Source of the DNA: Acidovorax sp. MR-S7
GTDB lineage: Bacteria > Pseudomonadota > Gammaproteobacteria > Burkholderiales > Burkholderiaceae_C
Length of the DNA stretch: 64,000 bases
Direction: 5' to 3'
NCBI RefSeq assembly: GCF_000400995.2
Contig: NZ_DF238999.1
Span: 62,001 to 126,000 of the forward strand
Position numbers and translations under genes: made by a program. The notes below the pieces were generated by a model. The model was not told the DNA's origin, made no database searches, and saw only the letters and a program-made list of their open reading frames with translations. Positions 51,770-59,531 of the stretch are shown one piece after another; the stretch's first letter is position 1; each line of letters opens with the position of its first letter.

Positions 51770-52438
51770 ATGCGGGTATTGCTGGTAGAAGACGATGAAT
51801 TGATCGGCAGGGGAATTGTTGCAGGGCTGCGGCAGCATGGCATCGCTGTTGCTCACGTCGGCACGGCACAAGAGGCGCAGTCAATCCATGCCGAAGAGAG
51901 CTATCACGCGCTCGTGCTCGACCTCGGACTGCCCGATCAGGACGGCATGGATCTTCTGGCCAGCATACGGGCCGTCGAGCCCCAGTTGCCCGTATTGATC
52001 CTCACGGCGCGCGATGCTATCGAGCACAAGTTGAATGGGTTGCATAAAGGGGCTGACGACTACATGGTCAAGCCTTTTGATCTGCGGGAACTGGCGGCGC
52101 GCCTGCATGCGCTGGTCAGGCGCACATTGGGGCGTGCTACGCAGGTCATCACGGCCGGTCCGCTGCGCGTAGAACCAGCGAGCGGCCTCGCCTGGTTCGA
52201 GGACAACTCGGTCACGCTGTCCCGCAGGGAGGTGGATCTTCTGGCGCACTTGGCCAATGCCGATGGCCGATGGGTTTCTTCAGATGCACTCAATGATCGC
52301 CTGTACGGCTTGGGTGAAGAAATCAGCAGCAACGCACTCAACGTACACATCCACAACATCCGCCGCAAGCTTGGGGCCGAGGCGATCGAGACAGCGCGTG
52401 GGCTCGGCTATCGACTGGGATGGAGATTGGTGCCATGA
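51770..52438 (+). CDS. OmpR-family response regulator (QseB-like)
   Basis: A 222-residue protein. Receiver: MRVLLVEDDELIGRGIVAGL with the acidic pair, phospho-acceptor Asp51 in LVLDLGLPDQDG, and KPFDLRELAARLHALVRR. The C-terminal winged helix has LSRREVDLLAHLANADGRWV and LNVHIHNIRRKLGAEAIETA with RGLGYRLG. It should control the divergent dsbD operon and perhaps itself in response to redox or sulfur stress. Its stop overlaps the kinase start. Confidence 0.9.
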   Translation: MRVLLVEDDELIGRGIVAGLRQHGIAVAHVGTAQEAQSIHAEESYHALVLDLGLPDQDGMDLLASIRAVEPQLPVLILTARDAIEHKLNGLHKGADDYMVKPFDLRELAARLHALVRRTLGRATQVITAGPLRVEPASGLAWFEDNSVTLSRREVDLLAHLANADGRWVSSDALNDRLYGLGEEISSNALNVHIHNIRRKLGAEAIETARGLGYRLGWRLVP

Positions 52439-53778
52439 GCCTGCGACTTCGCGCCGTCCTCATTGCGGGGGTCGCTCTGATGGTGCTATGGGTAGCCGCA
52501 GCAGGTCTCATGATGCGCAGCGTCCACGCGAATCTGGACCGGACCCTCGACGGGCGGCTCGCTATGTCCGCGCGCATGGTCTCAGGCCTGCTCGAACGCG
52601 CTGCGCTGTCTCCGAGCGCCGCGGGTGCAGACTTGGCAGAAGCCGTCCGCGTTACTGGCAAGGAAGGCATTGCGTGTGAGATACGCTTGCTACGTGGCGA
52701 GGTGCTGGCACAAACCACCAATGGGCCGCACTCCGAATTTGAGGCGTTGCCGGCAGGTTTCAGCACGCGCGAGGTGCAGGGAGACCAGTGGCGTGTCTAT
52801 GTCCTGCACGCGAACGGCTACCAGATCGCGACCGCCGACCGCATGGACCAGAGGGATGTTCTGATCAACGAACTGCTGCGTGCGGCCGGCGTGCCGTTCC
52901 TGATAGCCAGCGTCGGCGGACTTCTCGCCTTGTGGATTGGCATCGGTCGGGGACTAGCGCCGCTGAAGGCCCTGTGCCGGCAGTTGCGCGCCAAGCGCAC
53001 GGACGACGTCACCCCGATCGAGGTGGAGCACTCACCTGCGGAAATGCGCCCGATGCTGGATGCCATGAATGGCCTGCTGGGGCGGCTTTCACGGGCGCTG
53101 TCCAGCCAGCGGGCGTTCACCGATGCAGCCGCGCACGAACTGCGCACGCCGCTGACTGTCATCGACACCCACCTGCAGGTGGTACGGCTGACTGAAGGCG
53201 AGGAAGCGCATGCGTCGCTGAACAGTGCAGAGCAAGGGGTGAAACGCCTGCGCCGCACGCTTGACCAGATGATGGTTCTCGCGCGCACCGAAGCCGCGGT
53301 CGATCCCGACGACAGCTGCATTTCCGTGCTGGCAGCGGTCAACACCGTGGTCCGGCAACTGGATGCCGTTGGGCACGACCGCCTGAAGCTTTCCGTTGAC
53401 GGCGAAGACGGCGCAACGCCGATTCCCAGGTCGATGGTGGAAACCTCGATCCGCAACCTAGTGGATAACGCGATCCGCTATTCGGCAGGCAGCGAAGCAA
53501 TTGAAGTGGACGTGTTGTTCGACCACGCAGCCTCTAGGGTGCGCATCGCCGTCGCCGACCGGGGGCCCGGCCTGAGCAGCGAGCAGGCCTCCCAGATCGG
53601 CAGGCGTTTCTGGCGCGGCGACCAGGGACGCAACTGCAAGGACGGCGCGGGCCTGGGCATTTCGATCGTGCGCGCGATCGCCGCGCGGTTCGGTGGCGAG
53701 CTGTCGCTGGCACCTCGCGATGGCAGGGGCCTGCTCGCGCAGTTCTCGATGCCCCTGGGCCGCACGCTGGAGACGTGA
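52435..53778 (+). CDS. Sensor histidine kinase (QseC-like)
   Basis: The ATG at 52435 overlaps the regulator stop and gives 447 residues. Two membrane helices (about 8-28 and 150-170) flank a 120-residue periplasmic domain containing ACEIRLLRGEVLAQT. HisKA has RAFTDAAAHELRTPLTVID with the phospho-His in HELRTP. The ATPase domain has IRNLVDNAIRYS (N box), VADRGPGLS (G1) and DGAGLGISIVRAIAARFGG (G2). It pairs with the preceding regulator. Confidence 0.9.
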   Translation: MSLRLRAVLIAGVALMVLWVAAAGLMMRSVHANLDRTLDGRLAMSARMVSGLLERAALSPSAAGADLAEAVRVTGKEGIACEIRLLRGEVLAQTTNGPHSEFEALPAGFSTREVQGDQWRVYVLHANGYQIATADRMDQRDVLINELLRAAGVPFLIASVGGLLALWIGIGRGLAPLKALCRQLRAKRTDDVTPIEVEHSPAEMRPMLDAMNGLLGRLSRALSSQRAFTDAAAHELRTPLTVIDTHLQVVRLTEGEEAHASLNSAEQGVKRLRRTLDQMMVLARTEAAVDPDDSCISVLAAVNTVVRQLDAVGHDRLKLSVDGEDGATPIPRSMVETSIRNLVDNAIRYSAGSEAIEVDVLFDHAASRVRIAVADRGPGLSSEQASQIGRRFWRGDQGRNCKDGAGLGISIVRAIAARFGGELSLAPRDGRGLLAQFSMPLGRTLET

Positions 53779-53837
53779 ACGGGACGCGGGCCAGACGTTG
53801 AGTCAAAGTGATGTGGTTAAGACCTCCTGAAGGAAAA

Positions 53838-53865
53838 GGCCCTCCACCCGAACGGATGGAAGGCC
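53838..53865. terminator. Possible bidirectional terminator hairpin
   Basis: GGCC-ct-CCA and TGG-aa-GGCC pair around a ten-base loop between the plus-strand kinase gene and the convergent ICE gene. No clear T-run is present, so its strength is uncertain. It also resembles the short GC-rich hairpins between ICE genes. Confidence 0.4.
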
Positions 53866-53895
53866 TGCGGGGCAAGTCGCCGGTAGGCTGCGGAC

Positions 53896-54114
53896 TCAGC
53901 CGTAGTGCTGCCGGGCTTCCTGCCACGGGACGAAGCGCGCATCCCGACCGACTGCGACCGGAATCTCTGCGTACAAGGCTTCTTCGAGCGAGAAGCGCGT
54001 CGCTTGGTCGAACTGGACCCAGCCGAACTCGTTGGACCAGAAACCGGCGCTGTCGCTGGTGGCCGACTCGTTGGGCGAATACACCACCCAGCAGTCATTT
54101 GCCTCGGACGTCAT
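53896..54114 (-). CDS. Small ICE protein of unknown function
   Basis: A 72-residue acidic protein: NDCWVVYSPNESATSDSAGF, WSNEFGWVQFDQATRFSLEE, EIPVAVGRDARFVPW. It starts within the stop of the upstream gene (four-base overlap). It is the first ICE backbone gene to the right of the second cargo. No motif known. Confidence 0.65.
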   Translation of the reverse strand: MTSEANDCWVVYSPNESATSDSAGFWSNEFGWVQFDQATRFSLEEALYAEIPVAVGRDARFVPWQEARQHYG

Positions 54115-54923
54115 GCTGCAACCGCCTGGCGTCGCCGGGTGGCCTTGGCGTCGATCACGCTCACGTCGATCAGACGCCAGCGCCCGTCGTCGATGAGCCG
54201 TTCCAGCACGTCACCGAGCATGTCGAAATACACCTCGTCGTGCCGATCGACCAGTTCACCGTCGCGATGCAGTTCCACCACGTAGGTGTCGCCAGCGCGG
54301 TCGTACAGGATCGTCACCCGACCCTCGAACTTCGCGGTCGAGACCGTGAAGCTGATCGCCGGAGGCGTTTCGATGATCTTGGACGGCGTGGGATCGACGC
54401 AGGTGAAGTCGCGGGCGCCCGCATCGACCAGCATGTGGGTGATGCGACGGAACCCGTCGGGTGCCGGCATTTCCTCCAACTGCTGGATGAGCTGCCCCAG
54501 TTCCATGCACTGCGGCTCGGGAATGGGTAGCTTGGCCGGTGCGGAGCCGAGGATGTGCCTGGTGATGGTGTAGGGAACACCGTCCGCGGTCTTCTCGGTG
54601 ATTACTTCCGGGGTGTCCGCGCGCAGGCCGTCAAAGCGGCGGCGGGCATACGGTTGGACATGCACCTTGGCGCCTTCGCTGGGAACGGTAGTCACCAGGT
54701 GAGGATCGAGCACCGCGAACTCACTGGGCTTGAGCTTGACGACGATGGCGTCGTCGTTGGCCGCGATTACCTTGCCGTCGAAGGGCTGGGGATCGAACGC
54801 GAATCCCAGTGACGAGGGTTGCGGCAAGCCGTCGTACACGCGGTAGCTGTAGGTGCGCACGTTGCGGGGCACATGGCCTGCGACAAGCGAAGGCATCATG
54901 GATTTGATGAGGGAACGGTCCAT
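54111..54923 (-). CDS. ICE backbone protein of unknown function
   Basis: The start at 54923 follows GGAG and gives 270 residues. Segments: MDRSLIKSMMPSLVAGHVPR, RTYSYRVYDGLPQPSSLGFA, GKVIAANDDAIVVKLKPSEF, VITEKTADGVPYTITRHILG, RWRLIDVSVIDAKATRRR. It appears cytoplasmic, with a beta-rich N-terminal half. It is preceded by a long structured leader (55040-55094). Confidence 0.7.
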   Translation of the reverse strand: MDRSLIKSMMPSLVAGHVPRNVRTYSYRVYDGLPQPSSLGFAFDPQPFDGKVIAANDDAIVVKLKPSEFAVLDPHLVTTVPSEGAKVHVQPYARRRFDGLRADTPEVITEKTADGVPYTITRHILGSAPAKLPIPEPQCMELGQLIQQLEEMPAPDGFRRITHMLVDAGARDFTCVDPTPSKIIETPPAISFTVSTAKFEGRVTILYDRAGDTYVVELHRDGELVDRHDEVYFDMLGDVLERLIDDGRWRLIDVSVIDAKATRRRQAVAA

Positions 54924-55039
54924 GGGAATCTCCTTGAGGAAGAACAAGGGATTCCCCGCCCACAAGGGAGAGATCCCTTGTGGGTGGATGGACGCGGCGC
55001 GTCCGTAGGAAGAAACGACCAGCGCGGTTTCCCGTGCGT

Positions 55040-55094
55040 GCAGCCTCGAAGGTCGCGGCTGCCTGGGCATGTGTCGGCAACGCCGACGAACATG
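55040..55094 (-). ncRNA. Structured leader element, copy 2
   Basis: Stem 1 is GCAGCC with GGCTGC; stem 2 is GTCGGC with GCCGAC, enclosed by CATG and ACATG. It lies 117 bases before the 54923 start, read on the minus strand. Stem 2 differs completely from copy 1 but keeps pairing. Confidence 0.65.
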
Positions 55095-55206
55095 ACGCAA
55101 AGGATGGCCCCAGCGTCGGGCTACCGCCCCCATGAAACGGCACTGCGCCGCACCCGGTTTCCCGCGCTGCGGGCGAGAAAAAGCCCCTCGCAAGGGGATG
55201 GATGGG

Positions 55207-55485
55207 TCAGGCTTCGTACACGAAGTAGTGCTCGCGCTGACGCGGGAAGAAGACGTGCTTCCACGAGTCGCCGCCGGTGTTGCCACCGTCGAAGACGACC
55301 ATTTCGTAGTCGTCGATGTCGGTGTCCACCAGGTCGGCGCTGGCGATATGGCGCATTTGCAGCGTGCCGTGCACGCGCTCGAATACCAGGATCTGGCCGA
55401 TGGCGTCGTCCTGGGTCATGGAGTTCACGCAGGCTCCAAGCTGGTGCTCGAAGTCGCATGCGGGGGAGATGAGGTCGGGGAACAT
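55207..55485 (-). CDS. Small ICE protein of unknown function
   Basis: A 92-residue acidic protein: MFPDLISPACDFEHQLGACV, NSMTQDDAIGQILVFERVHG, DIDDYEMVVFDGGNTGGDSW. The ATG is preceded by GGAGCAA. No family function is known. It is separated from the next ICE gene downstream by the long leader of that gene. Confidence 0.65.
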   Translation of the reverse strand: MFPDLISPACDFEHQLGACVNSMTQDDAIGQILVFERVHGTLQMRHIASADLVDTDIDDYEMVVFDGGNTGGDSWKHVFFPRQREHYFVYEA

Positions 55486-55508
55486 GGAATTGCTCCTGTG
55501 AAAGAGAG

Positions 55509-55537
55509 CAGCCGGCCTCCTGACAGGAGGCCGGCTG
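55509..55537. repeat. Perfect 14-bp-arm palindrome in an ICE leader
   Basis: CAGCCGGCCTCCTG, one A, then CAGGAGGCCGGCTG form a perfect inverted repeat with a one-base centre. It lies between two minus-strand ICE genes. It is one of the short stem-loops that recur between ICE genes, and the most stable-looking. Confidence 0.7.
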
Positions 55538-55580
55538 GCACGGGGAATGGAAGAAAAGGATCTGCGGCGGCGCGCGGCGA

Positions 55581-56297
55581 CTACGTGTCGGTCAGCGGCA
55601 GCCCCGGCAGCGGCGGTGCATCCGCATCGAGGATCAGGATGCGTACGTCGGCCTGGCCTGCCAGTTCAAGGATGTTCGCCAGGTCATCCGGCATGCCCTT
55701 GTTCCGATGCTCTTGCCGCAGTTGCTCCGCGCGGATGCCTTCGACCTGCTCCAAGTGCATGTCCGTCCAGGGCGTAGCGATCAGCTTGACGCCTATCGCC
55801 GGGCAGTACGGCACCCGGAAGGCAATGAACAGAAACGCCTCCGGCGTGGCAAGGTCTGCCAGGTTGGCGAGGTAGTGCCAGCTCTCGATGGAGATGTGAT
55901 CGCGGCTGATTTCCCAGCACCGGCTGTAGATGCCGGTCTCGAAGCTCAGCCGTTGAATAACCTCCCGTGAGGACTCCTCGGAGTAGGTGTCTCCGACATG
56001 GCCGCGCTGGCCGTCGAAGTCCTCGCCTTCGATGGCATAGACCACCGAGCGCACGATGCCGTCGGCGCGGCACAGTGCTTCCAGATCGGCGGGCACTTCC
56101 TGGCCCTCCGTGATCAGCGCGAAATCGGCGCCGACAAGGCATGGGAACTGCGCCACCTGATCGTCAGGCAGATGCGCCTGGCTGGGATGCAGCGGCCGCC
56201 ACACGGGCGGCGAATCGTCCTCGCAGGTGATGAGCAGCGTGCGAACGATGCGCAGATTCCGATAACCGCGGATGAAGGGGTTGTTGGACTCGGACAT
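55581..56297 (-). CDS. DUF5983-like ICE protein
   Basis: The start at 56297 gives 238 residues. The C-terminal ADVRILILDADAPPLPGLPL is the DUF5983 hallmark. Other segments: NLRIVRTLLITCEDDSPPVW, GRHVGDTY-like GQRGHVGDTYSEESSREVIQ, and WEISRDHISIESWHYLANLA. It is cytoplasmic. Function unknown; conserved in this ICE class. Confidence 0.72.
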   Translation of the reverse strand: MSESNNPFIRGYRNLRIVRTLLITCEDDSPPVWRPLHPSQAHLPDDQVAQFPCLVGADFALITEGQEVPADLEALCRADGIVRSVVYAIEGEDFDGQRGHVGDTYSEESSREVIQRLSFETGIYSRCWEISRDHISIESWHYLANLADLATPEAFLFIAFRVPYCPAIGVKLIATPWTDMHLEQVEGIRAEQLRQEHRNKGMPDDLANILELAGQADVRILILDADAPPLPGLPLTDT

Positions 56298-56376
56298 GGA
56301 TTGCTCCTGGATAGAGAATACCGAGGCCACTCCCGACCGGGGAATGAAACCCCGGTGGGTGAAGATGGAAAGAGCG

Positions 56377-57063
56377 TCAGGCGGCACCGATCGCTGGCAC
56401 TTGGGCCAGCCGCTCGGCAACACGGTGACGCACATTCATGCGGAATTGCTCGTCATTGATGCCGGCGAGCAGGCCGCCAGCCTCCAGCGCGAACAAGGCC
56501 GAGGCCTCGTCGATGTCGGCGGCCAGAATCGCTTTGCGCAGTTGTTCGCCGAGTTGCAGGGCCTGCGATGACGCTCTGAAGATCTGGACTTCCCGGCTCA
56601 GGTAGCAGCCGTCGCCGCCGAACTCGAAGAGTCGCGGTTTGCAGCAATGCCAGCACCCTTCGTACTGGATGGCGGTCAGGTGATGGCCATCGTCGAAGCT
56701 GGAGGCGATCAGGAACAACGCATCAAGGTCGGCTGTGCCCTCGAAAACGTGGTGTTCGATCAGGTTGCCCAGTTCGTCGTTCTCGTCGACCCCGAAATAC
56801 GAAGCCATCAGTTCAAGCAGCGGGGGAATCGACAACCCTTCGTCGTCGGGCATGGGGATGGACAGTTGAGCGGCAAGCCCTTCCAGTCCGTCCAGCACAC
56901 GCCTCCACGTAGGGGTATCGGCGTCGGCCATGTGGGCGATGTAGGCCTGCCCCTCGCCGGGGTAGTTCTCGTCCAGCGCGAAGGCGCCGAACAACGCCTT
57001 GATGACGGGAGTCACCCGGTCGAGCAGGAGCACGCCGGTGCCTTCGTAGTAGTTGTTGGCCAT
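56377..57063 (-). CDS. ICE protein of unknown function
   Basis: The start at 57063 gives 228 residues: MANNYYEGTGVLLLDRVTPV, LDENYPGEGQAYIAHMADAD, FEGTADLDALFLIASSFDDG, AIQYEGCWHCCKPRLFEFGG. The CWHCC cluster may bind metal. Conserved in PAGI-type elements just upstream of the DUF5983 gene. A CCCCGGTGGGTG leader motif follows in the gap at 56350-56361. Confidence 0.7.
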   Translation of the reverse strand: MANNYYEGTGVLLLDRVTPVIKALFGAFALDENYPGEGQAYIAHMADADTPTWRRVLDGLEGLAAQLSIPMPDDEGLSIPPLLELMASYFGVDENDELGNLIEHHVFEGTADLDALFLIASSFDDGHHLTAIQYEGCWHCCKPRLFEFGGDGCYLSREVQIFRASSQALQLGEQLRKAILAADIDEASALFALEAGGLLAGINDEQFRMNVRHRVAERLAQVPAIGAA

Positions 57064-57142
57064 ATAGGCTCCTCTGGATAGATGAGCGAAGCCAGCCCAT
57101 GCGGACAGGACATCCGCGAGGGGGAAATGGAAATACGTCGGC

Positions 57143-57607
57143 CTATTTGCCGAACTCACTGAAATCGCCCATGGCTTTCAGCACCTCGATCAGGCCGCAG
57201 TTGGCAAGGACATACAGGTGGTTGTAGTCGTCACCCGTGGGTGCCTGCTCGGCATCGTTGAGCTGGGCATCCAGTTCGAGAATGCTCTTGCGCACCGCCT
57301 GGGCGATCGCCAGCGGGGACTCCGCAGGTTCGGCCTCAGCGGCTGCGCCCAGTGCGGCAAGGACTGCCCTGGGCGAGAGCGCGTCGGGTAAGGATTCGTA
57401 GCGCGTGGGCGCGTCCGCCCGGCAGACGGCTTCCTCTTGCTTTGAGCCAATGGCAAAGCGCGTGATCTCGGAAGGGTCGGCGTCTTCGGTGTCGTAGTCC
57501 ACGATCGCAATCTGCGGCAGTGGGCGGTACGGCGGCCAGTCCTGAACCAGGAGGGATTGCACAAGGCCGCCTTCGAGCACGACGGCGAAGCTGGGTTGGG
57601 GGGACAT
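57143..57607 (-). CDS. ICE protein of unknown function
   Basis: The start at 57607 gives 154 residues. SFAVVLEGGLVQSLLVQDWP and IAIVDYDTEDADPSEITRFA open the protein. The C-terminal half is helical (SPLAIAQAVRKSILELDAQL) and ends YVLANCGLIEVLKAMGDF. The acidic, soluble character fits the rest of this block. Confidence 0.7.
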   Translation of the reverse strand: MSPQPSFAVVLEGGLVQSLLVQDWPPYRPLPQIAIVDYDTEDADPSEITRFAIGSKQEEAVCRADAPTRYESLPDALSPRAVLAALGAAAEAEPAESPLAIAQAVRKSILELDAQLNDAEQAPTGDDYNHLYVLANCGLIEVLKAMGDFSEFGK

Positions 57608-57704
57608 GTGTCGCTCCTTCAGAAAAGTCAGAAGGACACGAACCCCGGAGGGCGCGTGGCCCTCGTTCGGGTGGAGATGAATGGCGGCGTGGCCCGCAGG
57701 GGCC

Positions 57705-58094
57705 TCACCAGCCGTTGTAGTGCAGCACCAGGTTCGCGATGACCTGGCGGCGGGCAAGATCGAGACCGCTCAGGTCGGCCAGGCCTTGAAACCCGCAGCG
57801 GCGCAGCAGCGAGGCGCTCCTGCGCGCGTTGTAGAAGCTCACCATCGCGGCGAGGAACATGCGCTCCCCGGGGCTCAGGTAGCCCAGGGCCTTGCTGATG
57901 CGCGTCACGTCGGGGCACAGCGCCCACTTGTCGCAGGCCTGTTCAAAGCCCTGCTGGGTGCCGTCACCAAACCACCGGGGGCCGGCGATCCGCACACCGC
58001 GTTTCCATGCTTCAAAGAAAGCATCGGGAGCAGCAGCGAAGTGCCGCTGCTCCCGTGCGATCTCCTCGGCAACTTCCAGGGGAAGTTGGCTCAT
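57705..58094 (-). CDS. ICE protein of unknown function
   Basis: The start at 58094 follows AAGGAG and gives 129 residues: MSQLPLEVAEEIAREQRHFA, FEAWKRGVRIAGPRWFGDGT, YLSPGERMFLAAMVSFYNAR, ending VIANLVLHYNGW. Mostly helical. It starts 22 bases after the small gene upstream, so the two are probably co-translated. Confidence 0.7.
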   Translation of the reverse strand: MSQLPLEVAEEIAREQRHFAAAPDAFFEAWKRGVRIAGPRWFGDGTQQGFEQACDKWALCPDVTRISKALGYLSPGERMFLAAMVSFYNARRSASLLRRCGFQGLADLSGLDLARRQVIANLVLHYNGW

Positions 58095-58116
58095 GAGAGA
58101 CTCCTTGCAGAGCGGA

Positions 58117-58326
58117 TCAAGGGATGGCGAGCTGAGACCAGCCGCCTCTTGCGAGGGCGCGTTCCGCGGCAGCGAAGCTGCGGAAGTACTCGCGGGATTC
58201 CCGCGAGACGGGGCCTTCGGCATTGCGCGTGCCGATGTAGTGACCGGCGGCGCTATTCAGGACTTCGAGCGGCAATTGCTTGCCGGTGCAGAACAAGGCG
58301 AGTTCGCCGAAAGAGGCGCGTGGCAT
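58117..58326 (-). CDS. Small ICE protein of unknown function
   Basis: A 69-residue protein with its start at 58326 after AAGGAG: MPRASFGELALFCTGKQLPL, EVLNSAAGHYIGTRNAEGPV, SRESREYFRSFAAAERAL. It is preceded by a long structured leader (58476-58529), so it probably begins a transcript that also covers the next gene. Confidence 0.7.
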   Translation of the reverse strand: MPRASFGELALFCTGKQLPLEVLNSAAGHYIGTRNAEGPVSRESREYFRSFAAAERALARGGWSQLAIP

Positions 58327-58475
58327 GGTCGGACTCCTTGGAAGATGCGAGGCGACCACGCCCGGGCGGGATGGCAGCTCCCGCTGGGGTTGACGAAGGT
58401 GCATCGGCGTCGCGAGGACGCTCGTCCGCAGGACGATGCTGAGCGGACTGGCGGGCAACGCGGGAGTGACCCGCG

Positions 58476-58529
58476 GCAGCCTGGAACCCTGGCTGCTGGC
58501 ATGTGCTGACGAATCATCAGCGAACATGC
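58476..58529 (-). ncRNA. Structured leader element, copy 3
   Basis: Stem 1 is AGCC with GGCT. Stem 2 is GCTGA with TCAGC, enclosed by GCATG and CATGC. It lies 150 bases upstream of the 58326 start on the minus strand. A GATGC/GCATC helix lies between it and the gene, as in copy 1. Confidence 0.65.
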
Positions 58530-58660
58530 GGGCAGCTTCGCGCGGAGGCCGCGCCGCGTCAGTGGGAAAACCGCATCCAGCGCAGCCCCGATTCATGGGC
58601 GCAGAGAAGAAAAACCCCGCATCAAGTGCGGGGTAGTCGGGATGGTGCGTCGGCGCCGGG

Positions 58661-59218
58661 TCAGTCGGGTTTATCTACCATGACATGCTGCTTCCACAGG
58701 TCGAATGCCTGCTCGGGAGGAAGCTCGGCGAGGATGACGATAGGCTGGCCCTGCCTGGCCCGCAGCGATGTGAAGTACGCTTTGCGGTCGGCGATGGCCT
58801 TCAGTTTGATGCCCTTGATGAACAACAGCTTGCCGTCCTTGATGAACAGCACCTTGTTGCCGATGTCCCGGTTGAACGCGGCGCGCACCTTGCGGTCTTC
58901 GTGCATGGCATCGGCCAGTTCATCGACCAGGAAGTCGAGCGTCATGTCGATGTAGTGAGGCTCGTCACCCTCCTTGCCGAGATGGAGCGGCGCAGGCGGC
59001 AGGCCCTTGGCGAAGGCCTCGGCCTGGGCCAGATGCGCAGCCTGCCCCTCCCTTGCGCGGACGAGCGTCGAGCCGCCGTGTCCGTCGTTGTGGGCCTCGG
59101 CGATGGGCGTGCCGTCGAACACGACGGTGGCGGTGAAGCACATCGTCTCCTCGCTGGCGAAGTCGGCCACCTTGAGGTTCTTGAGCGTGATGCGGTCTTG
59201 CTTGGTGATGGGTTGCAT
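58661..59218 (-). CDS. ICE protein of unknown function
   Basis: A 185-residue protein with its start at 59218: MQPITKQDRITLKNLKVADF, ETMCFTATVVFDGTPIAEAH, NDGHGGSTLVRAREGQAAHL, DIGNKVLFIKDGKLLFIKGI. The NDGHGGST segment is conserved in ICE homologues. No catalytic motif is evident. It has its own long leader (59377-59430). Confidence 0.7.
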   Translation of the reverse strand: MQPITKQDRITLKNLKVADFASEETMCFTATVVFDGTPIAEAHNDGHGGSTLVRAREGQAAHLAQAEAFAKGLPPAPLHLGKEGDEPHYIDMTLDFLVDELADAMHEDRKVRAAFNRDIGNKVLFIKDGKLLFIKGIKLKAIADRKAYFTSLRARQGQPIVILAELPPEQAFDLWKQHVMVDKPD

Positions 59219-59376
59219 GGGAGATCCTGAATGTCTGCCGGGCGGCGCCCCGATCCCCAGGCGGGACGTTGCGGCCATCCCGTGGGTTGGAGAAAGGTGG
59301 CATCGGTGCCGAAGTGGGCAGCGTTCGCTGGAAAGATGCCGAGGCGAACTGGCGGGTGGCGCGGGTGGATCCCACG

Positions 59377-59430
59377 GCAGCCTTGACACCCTGGCTGCGG
59401 GCATGGTGCTGCTACGGCAGCGACACATGC
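59377..59430 (-). ncRNA. Structured leader element, copy 4
   Basis: Stem 1 is AGCC with GGCT. Stem 2 is GCTGC with GCAGC, enclosed by GCATG and CATGC. It lies 159 bases before the 59218 start, read on the minus strand. Confidence 0.65.
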
Positions 59431-59531
59431 CGAAAGCATCGGCTTGGCGCGCGTGCACGTCATCCGGCAATCGGGATTCGTCGCCCCCGGATTGGCGAAA
59501 AAAACTCCCCGAAGGGAGCTGAAGGACTGGA

